Below are positions 34,981-47,772 of a DNA stretch of 64,000 nt, one piece after another. The notes under the pieces were generated by a model, which saw nothing but the letters and a program-made list of their open reading frames with translations, searched no databases and was not told the origin of the DNA. Where the stretch lies: the NCBI GenBank assembly GCA_036874045.1, contig JAZBRI010000004.1, forward strand, positions 992,001 through 1,056,000, read 5' to 3'. The DNA is from Cymodocea nodosa (Eukaryota; Streptophyta; Magnoliopsida; Alismatales; Cymodoceaceae). The translations under genes were made by a program, and so were the position numbers. The stretch's first letter is position 1. Every line of letters begins with the position of its first letter.

Positions 34981-37886
34981 AATGTTCTAGAGTGTCAAAT
35001 GTTTCAATACTTAAAATATACGACGATTGTAGATCGACAAAAGAAAAAACCAGGTGAAAGAGGAGCTTACTCCATTGCAGATCGATGGAGACACTATTTA
35101 GGGTGAAAGTCACGAAGGTGCTGTTTAGGGTTGTGGAGGTGATGAGGGTATTTTGGACTTTCGATTAGTGACACCTTGTTGGAGCTAGGAAAATATAACA
35201 CCTAAAAATATGCTTTGTTGGTTGTCACTACAGCTCCAACACTTCTAGCGTCGATAAAGAGCTCGACTATTTGTTTAAAGCGTGCTCCTAGCACATGTTC
35301 CAACATAGGGATGCACTCCAGCTCCTCTACCAAATGTAGCCTTAAATACATTCCAAAGATTGCAATGTTGTATATTTTCTTAGGGATGCTTGGTGGGGTG
35401 AACGACTAATTTCCCACTCCCCTATTCACCCCCTAAAGATGTGGAACAAGTACTAAATTTTTCAGACTTGGTTGTTGCATCAATTGGAGTGGTGGGAGTA
35501 GAGGGAATGCACTAGACAACCCAATTAAGCCCCCCTTGGAACTATTGTACAAATTGGTAGAGATTCTTTTTAACCAATCATTTATAGTAAATTGTTGTAT
35601 GATAAGTGTGGAAGATAGATTGAACCTTAGGCTCACGTAGATCATGTGGGAAGGGTGGAAATTCCTTGATGAACTCATGATGTGGACTGTCATATCTCTC
35701 CTTCGTAAGTTTTGTTCTATGATTCTAGGTACTACCTTCATATTAATATTTACATTTTGGATTTAATTAGTTGTAGTTTCTTGTAAGTGTGCCTAAGCAT
35801 TTAATAACCAAGAGTTAATTTAAGGAATTATAATAAGCATTCCTATGGATCAACTTACATTTACCATGCTAAACATAATTAACACTGTACACTTGTAATT
35901 TCAAAATGTAAAACATTATGATTGCAGTTTAAATAAATACACTAAAATCATGAATAGTAAGGAAGCCAAAGCAAGGGTCACAAAGTCTCCCAAAGCAAAA
36001 AGAGAGAGATAATGTCTACCTTAGATGAGTTTGAGAGTTACTCTTTCTCCAAAAAAATTGAAACCAAATTACCTTCCCATCCATACAACCAAGCTCTCCT
36101 ATCACTGCTCCTACCTTTTGCTCACTAAGGTAGGGTCAGTTTTGCAATGATGTTCTTCATCTCTAACTAAAGGATATGAGGATGCTCACACCCCTATGAA
36201 AGGAATAGAGGAAGTGCCAAAGTGTCTTGGAAAGCAAACATGAGTAAGAGCGCTACTACTCATTGAGGCATGATTTCTAGGTTCTTTGCATAGTTGAAGT
36301 TAGTCTTATCTAGGCCACATTATGCAACCTACTAAGTTAGGAAGGATTGCCTACAAAGCGAGATATCATTTTGGGCCACTAAGAATTCTTGAAGGGACAA
36401 GTAACACAGGTGATTAGTTTCAAGCCTGATACCTCCCTATTAAGAGGAAGGACAACTTGCTATTAGCACGAAAACCATCCACCAACATTAATTACTTGTC
36501 TTGTTTACTTGTTTGCTTGCTAATTGTCTTTCTTACATCTTTATACACATGTTATATGCATATATATCCATACCCTAATTGGTGACTAATTAAATATTTC
36601 TAATGTCCTTAGATTATTAAACAATTGTTCACTTAAATGTTTAAGTTTTGTGTGCTTTAAATTGAAAAAATATAATTTATACAATCGATTGTCATTTCAT
36701 TGATTATAGTTTAGTTTAAATGATTAAAAAGTTGTCTCCTCAGGGAATTAAAGATATTTTAACTTTATGGTATTTAATTAATTTTAAATTCCTTAATTAA
36801 CCTATAACAATACTTACATGAAATTCTTTTAATTTAAGTTTAGAAATTGTGTAATTATTTTAACAATTTTACTAAATTTCAAAATATGTCTTAAAAATTT
36901 TGATGAGTGATTAATTAGAGAAAATTATCAACTTTAATTAAGTTTAATTATCAACTTTAAGATTTTATAATAAGGTCACAACTTTATAGTTGATACTTAG
37001 CTAGAAAATCATCTATTAACTTCTAACAAATTAATTCTTTAAACATAATGCTTCAAATTTTAGAAAATTGATAGCAATTAAAAAGTTCTAGACATGGTTT
37101 ATCTTTACTGATTAATTTGTGAATTTTAAAGTTAGATAATATATATATATATATATATATTACCTTTTAAACAACTATTTGAAATACAAACATTGACTTT
37201 ATATATAATTCACGATACTTAAATAAATATTGCAAACACATAAAACACACTTAAACAATGAATTTAGAAAAGATTTTTAGAATTCTTGCAAGTTCCACAC
37301 TACTAAAGAAGTCATGTAAAGATTTCCTTAAATACTTTTAATCATTCAATCTACTTAACATACATTAAATAACTAAGATATACTTGTTAAACAAATTTTG
37401 ATAAATTTAGAAAGTTACAAGTAGTCTATAAGTTTCCCAATACTAAGAAAGTCTTGTAGACAAGGTTAATGCACTTTTAAACTTATCAAAACATGTTTAA
37501 CTCACATATTATATGAAAACAACAACATAAATTGTACAATTAATTGCAATGTACAAGTGTCACTCTAAAAACTTGAATTTGCCAAATGTTGAAGTGCAGT
37601 CTCACTACTTAGTCTATTGCTCCTTCAGAAATTAAAATCAAGTTGTTGTTCACGTAGGAATCCTTGAAATTGAAGAGAGGTACCCAGTACTAAGGGTTTG
37701 TTTATGCACCTAGAAAGTAATGAAAAGTCGCTAGAAAATTGTGATGTTTGTGCACTAAATAGAAAATAACAAAAAGTGAAAAAATAACAAAATACATCAA
37801 AATATGAATGTAACACATAAAAATGTTTATAGACATCTCAAGTTTATGGAAAAATTAATAATGTTCATATTCTTTATAATAGGACA

Positions 37887-39200
37887 TCATACATTATGTT
37901 CTTCCCACATAGATAACATCATCTTATTATACATGTTATCTGCTATTTGTTTCTTTTGTTGTTGAGTTAATTCTATTGTAGTTGTTCTTTCAACTTCTTC
38001 ATCTATACCTTCATATGTTTGTGCATCATCAAGATCTTGAAATTCTTCCAACTCATATTGAAGATCTTCAAGTAAATCTTCTTCATCTACTTTACAAATA
38101 AAATTATGTAGTAGAAAACATGCATACACAATTTTCACCTGAGTTTTAAATGGAAATAGCATATAACCATGTAGAATTGCAAAATGATATTCACAATACC
38201 AAATGTATGCTCGATCATTGTCCTTAATTGTGAATACCTATAATTGAAATTCTTTGTGGCATTTGTTGGAAGTTGAGACATATCATAATCTAATAAATGA
38301 TATCTAACACCTTTAAATGGGTAGATAAATTCTAGTATGTTTTGAAAACCAACATCTACTAAGTAGAATTTACCTACATGAAAATAAATATTAGTCTAAA
38401 GATAAAACAAATGACTAGTTGAACTATTATATATATTTACCAACTAAAACTTGAAGTCCATTAGGTCAAGAGATTGCATCTTGAAGAACTCTAGCATCAG
38501 TAACAAACATTTCCCATCTAACAAGAATGTAAACAAATTCTATATCAAAATTACAAGTTACCGATACATTTTGTGATAATTCACCATTTCTATTCCTAAA
38601 GAGTGTTGTTTCTTTTCCATAAATGGTTGTTTTTATATGTGTATCATCTATTGCACTAATACAATCCTATTAACAAATACAAGAGAAGCATTATATAAAA
38701 TAATATCAATGTTGTAAGAAACAACAACAAATGGTAAGAGTATGTTACCTTGAAGTATGGGAAGACATTTACATCATTATAAATTCATCTATGTGTTGAT
38801 GATGAATGTTTAACTAGAAGTTTTCCACTTAAACCAATTATAGCATGTTACATCTCATTGAATACATGATTTATTGTGTAACTTGAATAATGAAATCTTT
38901 TTCTTATTACTTCATATATTTGATTTTGACCAACTATTACCAAAAATACAACCAGTTTCTCCTCTATAGTGATGTTATTACTATCATGTACTAGTCCTTC
39001 CTTTCTCAATAAATCACAAAATTGTAGGAATACAAACTAACTCATACGATACATTTTCCTACAATTATATGCTTGATTTAGTAAATTTGGATCCAACAAT
39101 CTTCTAACATAATATTTCCTTTCTTTACTCTATATGTGATCAGTAATTGTTGAACTAACACTAGAATGACATGCAATTGTACTAAAAAAATTTTATGTTA
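37887..39200 (-). pseudogene. PIF/Harbinger DDE transposase (Harbinger 2)
   Basis: Minus-strand frame with LLDPNLLNQAYNCRKMYRM, IEEKLVVFLVIVGQN, then the triad: Asp in ISAIDDTHIK, Asp in RWEMFVTDARVLQDAI, Glu in RTMIEHTFGI; a YLVDVGF block precedes the Glu. The C-terminal tail (KIVYACFLLHNFI...LLEDLQYELEEF) is open for 91 codons. Family residues GT in DGTH read DT here. Several stops and a probable intron near 38675-38745. Start is not fixed. Confidence 0.75.
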
Positions 39201-39362
39201 ACATCATTATCTTTCTCTTTTTCCTTGCTCTTTCATCCTCTTGTTCTATAGCAACCTCAACCTATGGGTCTTTTTCTTTGAATTCATTCCCAAAGAATAT
39301 CACTTATAAAAAAACATATACATTAATTGCATCAATAATACAATGTCTCATACAATATAAAA

Positions 39363-41297
39363 GCTATTTATTGGGAAAACTTGTTTGATTTGTTTTTATG
39401 CTTATATTAATAAATTCTTTTAGAAGTAAACAAACAACTTTTTACATAAATTAGCTATTAAGTCCAATTTATATTTTAACTACAAGTGCATAGTGTCTAT
39501 TGCATTTGTGTGTAAGTACAGTCGATCTCACAAAGATTGAGTAAGAATAATATACTATTTTGATTTTTATAACTAGAATTTTATATGTGTTCAATTAAGT
39601 TCTCCATTGATTTATAGTTAACTCAACGTACCTAGTTCATAGAGTTATAGTTAACTCAACGAACTATCCTCGTAGACTTAAGTTAACTCCATGAGCTTAC
39701 CTAGTAATTTCCAATTAAATTTTTGCTATTCATAAAGGAATTCAGCCATCCATTGGGTGGTTCCATAAAATGTAAATAACATCAATTAAGCTTTTTAATA
39801 TTAATTAATTTGAGATTTATCATTAATCAATACTAACATTCAAATATTTCGAATAGTAACTATTAAGATTTTGAGTATTTTGTACGAATCAATTTCAGTA
39901 ATCAATAAATCTATTTTCTATTTTTTAAATCAAATAAATATGAAACATTTACAATACTGACAATGATAACATTAATCACAATACAAAATAAACAATACAA
40001 TACATAAATACTAACTATAAACATAGATAATTAGTTTTTATTTTGATATGTTCTTGAAGATGAATAAAAGGTGAAATGTAAAAATTCTCTATTGACAGTA
40101 AGAACTTTCGTCATTACATGTGATGTGATTACACCACTGAAAACTTAATCACTTATAGTCAAACATCTTCTCCCTATAGAATCGCGAACCAAAACTTGTA
40201 AGTTGATCTCCTCTTCAATATATTAGCATCAACCTGAAACCAAGGCTAGAGGCTTTACGATCTCCTGAGATCTAAGTTGGTATTTGGTGAAAATGACTTT
40301 CCTTCCTACGACATGATCACTTCTTATAGTAGTTGTTAGTCACCATGTTTTCCTCGGAATCGACCCGACATCCAAAAAGTATTCTCACAAATCTCCGATG
40401 ATTGGTGATTGTGGTGGTGTTGTGGAGATTCAGGGAACTTCCGATGCTTCCTGTAGTTAGTGCAGTTCTCCACCTCCTTTTCTTCGTTTTTCTCCTCTTC
40501 TTATATATTTCCTTCAATAGTAACTACTTCTATTAAAATGATCGATTGAATTTCCTTCATTCGTATCTTGCAACTGCTAATAGTGGCATGTTAGAAAATA
40601 ACTAGTCCATGGAGTTAGTGTAACTCAACGGACTTACTCCGTTGACTTAACTATTAACTCAATGGACTTAATATAAAACATGTGCAACTCATGTGACATA
40701 ATAAAACATTTAAATTCAACACATGCATAATTCTAACTTTATGATGGTAAAAAGACTTTTCAAATAGTTACGAACTATAACTATCCGAACTTATATGCAT
40801 TTCAGATAGTTGTCCTCTAACCTTTCAAAAGATAACTTAACTCAAGCTTCCAAATCATGACATGTGTCTTTAGTAAAAAAGAGTATTTTAGATACTTACA
40901 AACCTAACTATTTGATGCTTAAATACATTTCAGATAGTTAGCCTCTAACCTTTCGAAATACAACTTAAGTCATGTATTTAGGTTTCAACATGTGTCATTC
41001 TTGAAATAATAATAAAATACTCTTTAAGCACTCAAAACACAACTATCTGGTACATAAACTGTAACTCTTTGAAATAACAGACATTACCAATACTTAGGAA
41101 TTAAAAAGCCTATAACTTACCGACAGTTCACAAATATACTTAATTAACACTAATTTATTGAATTACGAATATTCTTTAATTAAGGTATGTAACTGTACAA
41201 TTATAACATAATGGCTTAATTCTCACATGATAAGCTAAATATAATGCAATTAACCATTATTTAACCGTTAATATTATGTACTTTTTCATTCTAAACA
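39363..41297 (-). repeat. Solo LTR, Athila-like type, minus orientation
   Basis: Right edge reads (minus strand) TGTTTAGAATGAAAAAGTAC, the same start as the LTR at 21045; left part ends AAATCAAACAAGTTTTCCC. Contains the TCATTTTCACCAAATACC and AACTCAACGGACTTACTCCG words of that LTR. About 1.9 kb, clearly diverged from the pair in the full element. No interior nearby; the left edge is approximate and no duplication could be read. Confidence 0.75.
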
Positions 41298-41300
41298 AAA

Positions 41301-41582
41301 GCCAACAACATACAACCAATATTATAAACATTTATCATTATATCATAGCTACCAACAACATAGAAACCATCAATATAAATGTTTATCATAGTATCATCAC
41401 TACCAACAACATAACAACCATCAATATAAACGTTTATCACAATATCATCACTATCAACAACATAACAACCATCAATATAAAAGTTTATCATAATAACATA
41501 ACTACTAACAACATAACAACCATCAATATAAAAGTTTATCACAATATCATAACTACCAACAACATAACAACTAACAAAGTAA
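41301..41582. repeat. 51-bp minisatellite, five to six copies
   Basis: CCAACAACATA recurs at 41302, 41352, 41403, 41454, 41505 and 41556 (period 50-51). Each unit reads roughly CCAACAACATAACAACCATC then AATATAAACGTTTATCAC. Being 17 codons long it leaves both strands open over ~100 codons; I regard those frames as a by-product. It starts four bases beyond the solo LTR edge. Confidence 0.9.
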
Positions 41583-41639
41583 AAGATATCATATAACATA
41601 ATAGTTTAAGTACATCAATGATAAAACCCCATGCTACTT

Positions 41640-42610
41640 TCTTGTCATCCGATATAACTAAAAATTATTTCAACATTTCAATACCTTGTAATAATCCAAT
41701 TGCTTCAAATTGTTCCCCATCATTAAGCTCATATAGTGAGAATAATATGTTCATCACATCTTCTATTTTCCTTTCTTTCACAAGCTTCATTTGCAATCTT
41801 TTTTTTCCTACTTCACATAATTCATTTATAATTTCTAATCTACATGTGTCCCTGCAATCATCTTTTTCAAAAAATTTTCTAAAAACACCTACCATAACTT
41901 CAATTGTATTGGACATTATTTCTTAGGACTTTGCATGTGGCCAAGGCCTCTTTCCCTTCTTAAAAACATCTACTGTAGAGGCATTGGTTAATGGTGAATG
42001 TGTCTACATTGGACAAACCTCTTCATTTGCAACTCCATCAAATACTAGAGAAAGTATGTCATTCTCATTATTTAAAGAAATATATGTGTTGTCTTCTTCT
42101 TATTCTTGTCAACAATCCTCAAGCTACCTTGCTCAAGAACTAGATGCAATGTTGTGTTCAAAAATAATTTGTAGTTGTTATAATATAGGGCAAGGTCTTC
42201 CATTACACTATCTACAATCAGGACGTTTCTACAAATGAAAAGATGAATCTATCAAGTTTAGAGTTAAATTAGAGTCAATAACTAGAAGTTGATATTTTTG
42301 CTTAAATTTTTCATATAAGAAAAAAATTAGAGTTAATCTATCAACTTTAAATTTTTTTGTTGTTTTTGTATATTAGTCACCAAGTCTTCATATGACTATC
42401 TACATTTTTCCTTATCATACTATTTGATGTCTTCTCATTATATTCTTCAATAACTTTATCCCATGTATCAACTCTTATTTTCTCCTCTATATTTCTCTCA
42501 TTACTTTCATTCAATTTTTCATATAATTCTTATTTAATATATTCAAAATTTGTTTGTCAACTATAGCACTCCAACTTGTATAACTTCATCCTCCACCCCT
42601 TCTAATAGTA
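41640..42610 (-). pseudogene. Harbinger-associated Myb/SANT-like protein (Harbinger 2)
   Basis: Minus strand from ~42610: a W-rich Myb/SANT start (AIVDKQILNILNKNYM), DTWDKVIEEYNEKTSNS, RKNVDSHMKTW, then after stops the C-terminal module MVGVFRKFFEKDD, IEDVMNILFSLYELNDGEQF and LLQGIEMLKLFLVISDDKKVAW. The last block matches the LxxL...F-aI-LL-d--k---FL-l-----WL ending of Harbinger partner proteins. Stops separate the two halves. Confidence 0.55.
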
Positions 42611-43799
42611 GACATGGTTGACTAATATCATATAAGAAAAAAAAAAACAATTACAAATAAAAATGACAAAATAGTAAATTTTAATCTACTTTTATGCTTG
42701 CATAACTTTCATGTTGTGACATATATTTGATGCATTCCTAATAAATTGCAATCATAAGAAGGAGAAGCATCTAAAGAAAAAAACTTCTACAACATAAGTC
42801 ACATGAGATGAGTATGAAAAATACAAACAATGCTATAACATTAAATATCAAATAAGATTAAGATCCAGTCAACCTGATAGCCATTCATAAATTCATCACT
42901 AAGTAGTCACGTTAAAAAGAATTACATAACCTTCAAACACATGACTGAATCTTATGATGAATAGTAATGTCAATACACACATAAGAAAAAATAATAGGCA
43001 TCATATCCATTTCCAATTTTTACATAGTGATTGATTTGCTGTAAACAAATTAACGATTATCTTTTCTTTGCATTGTATGTCTTGATCCAAATAAGCAATT
43101 TGCTTCTTTTGCTAAAAGTAAATTAATATCAACCTTATCCTATTGATTTCCCTACTTTTGCTAGAAGGCTAGATCTACAAAACTTATTGAATACAGCATA
43201 ATACCACCATAGATTCCATTGACCTATTTAATCTGAATCTCAAATGAAAATAGCTCCTTCCAGCAAAGCATATTAATATTAGAATACAAGGAAAAATAGA
43301 AAAGAGGGTAATGAAGTATAAATACCCTATAAGAACATGTTTACATAACCACTCCCCTTCCGTAATGGAGTTATTAATGGAATTCAATTGAAATCAAGAT
43401 AATTTTATTTTTTTGATTGACAATAAGAGATGATGACGAGGATTGGAGTTTTAGGCAACATCAATTTCTTTGCTACTCACATAATTGTAGTATTAGATAA
43501 AATAACTACATCAAACCACTCAGCACACATAAGAAATGCTCTAGTAAACAATCAGTTTTATGAATACAAGATTTTCTCTTATAAGGCATTTAAGGAACCG
43601 TATAAATTGATCAAACCACATTTATGTAAAGGGATCATATAACCAACAGTCATACAAATTGATCAAAACATGTAAACATACAAATGTGTAATTGACAAAC
43701 GTGAGGTATATGTAAAAATCAACATCAATTTGATAGAAAATTGGGCAAAGAAATGCAAAATTAAGGATGATGCACAAACAGGATTTTGGGGCTTACTAA

Positions 43800-45357
43800 C
43801 TTTGATGTTGTTTGGATGTTAGATTTACTCAAATTACAAAGTAATTCTTGAACGAGACTTAAATTTGTTCATTTACTTAACTACAAGTGCATAACATCTA
43901 TTGTAAAAGTGTGTAATTACAGGTTGAATCATAAAGAGTTATTAGAATCAATTTTTAGGTTGCTTTTAGTTGATGGTAGTATTTTAATAATTATCTCATT
44001 TCATTGAGTTAACACTTAACGAACAAACCCATAGACTTAAGTTCACTATAGTTGTTTGCACTTGAATTCGACCAACCATTAGGCAATCCTAAAGAATGCA
44101 AACACCTCGCTCTACGCACTTGGATTGCTACTTATATCAAATTTAATAATAAAAAAATTTAATATCCAAATAATCTCAAATAACAATCAGTCAAGGCACA
44201 ATTTCAAAGATTTAAAATTAACTAGTTTCCAAAATAAAGTCATATAGTTTCATATTATAATGAAAAGTAAATACAAAATAATTAACAATCACAAACAAAC
44301 AATACAAATAATACATAAACAAAAAAGGTACCTATTTAACTAAAAACGTTAATGTTAATGTTCTTGAAGGTAGACAATAGATGAATACTAGTGCTCACTA
44401 TTGAAAATCAATAACTTCCTACCTTATATGCAACACGATTATATCTCTAAAGATTGAATCACTTACTATCAAGCATCCCTCTCCCTACTAGATTGCGAAC
44501 CTAAACTTTTGTAAGGTGATCTCTCTTTAGCAAATTGACATCAACCTGACACCGAGGCTGAAAGTTTTAATCTTCTTCTAAAAGATGACTCGATGCTTAG
44601 TGAAGAAATATTCTCTTCTTGTGATGCGATCATTCCTCCATAGTAATTATTAGTCACCATAGTTTGATCAAAATTGACTCGAATCTAGAAATGACTCTAC
44701 AAACTTTTGATGAATGGTGGATGGTGGCAGATGAAGGAAATCACAAGGAATGTTTGATGCTCTTTGTAATAAGCACTCCTTCCTCTTATTTTTAATAGAT
44801 TTCTTTCAGTCCTTTTATATTTCTTTTCAATAATAACTGTTGGCGCCAATTTAAATGGTTGGATTCCTTTTTCCTATGCATCAATAGTTGTAATCCCTTC
44901 TTGATTCCACAGTAGAAATTATGATTATGAATCATGCAATGTGGGTTTCTGATGTAATTCATGTAACTACTCATGATTGCACATTAGATAAAATAACTAA
45001 TTTATGGAGTTAACATAACTTAACGGACTTACTCAATTAGGTTAATTGTTAACTCAATGGATTCAATTCAATCTTGTAGTTTAGTAAAATAAACACATAA
45101 TAACACGAGTTAAGTAAATACAACACATACTACATAGGTGTAAATAACATTTAATAATTTTTTTAGAGGATATTTTGCAATAATTTCAAAATAATACTTA
45201 ATTAATGTTAATTCCTTTTAATTATACATATATTTCCATTAAGCCTCAGATTTCAACAAATGTAACATAATGACCTAATTCCTATCAAATTATCCATATA
45301 ACATACCCTTAATTGTTAATTTAAGCTTTAAGAATTATGTACTTTTTCACTCTAAAT
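43800..45357 (-). repeat. Second solo LTR, diverged Athila-like type
   Basis: Minus strand starts TATTTAGAGTGAAAAAGTAC (45357), and the far part shares ACTACAAGTGCATA and the palindromic AACTTAACGGACTTACT words. More diverged than the LTR at 39363-41297, so the two are unlikely to be a pair. No primer site next to it. Left edge approximate. The intervening 42620-43795 and 45360-45900 carry no recognised gene; the latter resembles the right part of Harbinger 3. Confidence 0.6.
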
Positions 45358-47772
45358 AGTTGCAACTGATGATTATGGATGAAAATTGATTGAGATTATG
45401 GATGCAAAAGGGATGATGCATAGATGGTTGATTAGGGCTTATTGGTGTAATAAGATCGATTAAGAAATCAAGCCCAGATTGGGATGCACAATGACAATGA
45501 CGATGTGAGCTAACAAAGGGAGGCTAACGACGCAATGCATAGATTAGGATCTACACAAGTGGTTGATGACAACACAAACTAGAGATCCAACAGTGAAGAC
45601 TCTCAAACCTCAAGTAGAAGGTGTGAGATGAAGAGGTCGACAATGCGATGGAGATAGACGAGGATTAGGTAAACGGTTGATTCGATGACATTGTTGTTCT
45701 TCATGAAGGTTAAGAGATAGACCCAAACCTCGACCATGAGAGTTCTTTCCCTCGCTTTAGGGCCCTTGACCTAGGGAAAGAACTTGCTTTTGTGTAGCTT
45801 TCCTTGGAAAGAGGGCCCTTAAATACTATGGAAAGTGATGGACGTTTTCTATCAGGCACAAACACACCATAAACTTCCCCAACTTTCCCTCATTTTTTTC
45901 TACCACTTTCTCTTACTTTCCCCCATGCACAAACCCCCCCTAAATATATCACTCTTGAAGAAATCTTCAATTCTTCTTACATAAACACAAGAAGTTCTTC
46001 TCTTTTTAATTTGGTTTCTTTGATTCCAAAGGATTCTCTCTTGTTCTTTGAGTTTGGCATCATTTATACAACTCTTCTCTATGATCCCACCTTCTCCAAT
46101 CATCCAATAGAGGTGTCCTTTTCTATCTTCTAACTACAAATGAGAGGTTATGTAATGTATTTCAATAACCCTATGAGCTTTTAAGCATAACCCTTTGACT
46201 TTTTAAGCATTCTTTAATAACTCAATGAGTTTTATAAGCTTTTCAAGGATACATGTGAGCTTTTACTTCATGCATGTGTCTCCTTAAGTCTACATTTTTA
46301 ACATAATTCAACAAGCTTTTTAAAACTTCTCTTCCCTAAGGGTTTGTTTATGCATCTAGAAAGTAACAGAAAGAAGGTGTCAAAAAGTTTCAAAAAGTTT
46401 CAGAAAGAAAAATTATAGAAAATAATGGAAAGTTGCCAAAAAAATATAGGTATTTGTGTACTATCTAGAAAGTGACAGAAAGTAAGAAAAGGTGAAAAAG
46501 AGTAATAGAATGTAATAGAATATGAGTTGAATAACATAAAAATGTTTGTACTCTTCACAAGTTTATGGAAAAATTAATAATGTTTACATCCTTATGATAA
46601 TATATCATACATTACATTCTTCCTATACAGATAACATCATTTCATTGTGCATGTTATCAACTATTTGTTTCTTCTATTGTTGACTTAATCTAGATGTAAT
46701 TGCTAAAAAGACCTTTGTATTTTGATAATGCAAAAATCTATATAATGAATTATGTATTTCATAAGTGCAAATCAAGTATAGAAAAGACAATGCTTAAGTT
46801 AGAACAAGTGAAATCTTATGATGCAACAAATCAAAAGATATATAGGTTAGGACAGAAAGATATATGGCTAAGTGACTAATAAGTAGCAAAACATTTGGCA
46901 ACTTATGGAACAATCATTCATCTATAAGAAGAACTACAACAGAAAAATAAAGGATGAAAGCTTGACAAGTAAATAGAAAACTCAATAGGTTATAAGATAA
47001 CTATTTGAATTTTACATTGGGAGCAAGATGAAAAACTCGTAGAGTTATGATAACTCTACAACGTCTTTAAGCATCTCACGTGCAACCAACTAAAATCTCC
47101 ACATAATAAAAAACTTGAAGAGTTAAGATAACTATTCAAGTTTTACATTAAGAGCAATATAAAAAACTCTTAGAGTTATGATAACTCTACAATGTCTTTA
47201 TGTGTCTCACGTGCAACTAACTAAAGTTTCCATGTGATAAAGAATTCAAAGAGTTAAGGTAACTCTATGTTTTTTATAGGATGCTCAAACGAAGAGCTCA
47301 TAGAGTTAAAGATAACCCTACTACTTTACTCAAGCTTTGGTAGAGCGTCCAATGGGAAGAACAAGTATGAAGTAAGTTCATTATGATTACTTAAACATAA
47401 TGAACTTGATGTATGTAAGATATTTAATAACATATGGCAATATGTATCTGATCTAGAATGTTATCTTAATGAGTTAAGGAAATAAGCCACCAAGATCTTT
47501 ACAATCAATGAAATAGTAACTTACTATTTTTAGAATTGTTCGATCAATAAGTACAACAAACTTGTTAACATTGGAGAAGATTCGATCATTGCATACTCAC
47601 GTATATAAAGAAAATCAAATCATTCATAGAAAACACATAGAGAGAGCATATATAAAAAAAGAAACATACAACATATACTAGAAATTCACAAGTAGAAAAT
47701 CATACAGAAATACATTACAGATTTCAATGATAGCAAAAATCAAGCTCTGCATTCTTAAAGCTTAGAAAAACT

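Larger units (their letters stand above)
17473..35341 (-). mobile_element. PIF/Harbinger transposon 1, carrying nested insertions
   Basis: Left end GGCTATGTTTTATAGCACTAC and right end (reverse complement) GGCTACATTTGGTAGAGGAGC are related terminal inverted repeats, flanked by TTA at 17470-17472 and TTA at 35342-35344, the 3-bp duplication typical of PIF/Harbinger. Inside are both Harbinger ORFs on the minus strand: the DDE transposase (34111 to 20768) and the Myb/SANT-like partner (20590-19870). A 12-kb LTR element (21045-33078) sits in the transposase, and a hAT-like repeat block (17765-~19380) near the left end. Without these the element would be about 4-4.5 kb. Confidence 0.75.
37694..45940 (-). 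mobile_element. PIF/Harbinger transposon 2, with two solo LTRs inside
   Basis: Left end GGGTTTGTTTATGCACCTAGAAAGTAA; right end (reverse complement) GGGGGGGTTTGTGCATGG then GAAAGTAAGAGAAAG. Flanked by TAA at 37691-37693 and 45941-45943. Carries a transposase (37887-39200) and a Myb/SANT-like ORF (41640-42610), both minus. Two LTRs (39363-41297, 43800-45357) are inserted. Different terminal sequence from Harbinger 1, so a separate family. Confidence 0.7.

Noticed and set aside
41276-41599. Open frames of about 100 codons on both strands
   Set aside because: Explained by a 51-bp tandem repeat whose period is a multiple of three.
39363-45357. A full LTR element bounded by the two minus-oriented LTRs
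   Set aside because: The LTRs are strongly diverged, no primer site or polypurine tract lies inside, and the interval carries Harbinger Myb/SANT sequence instead.
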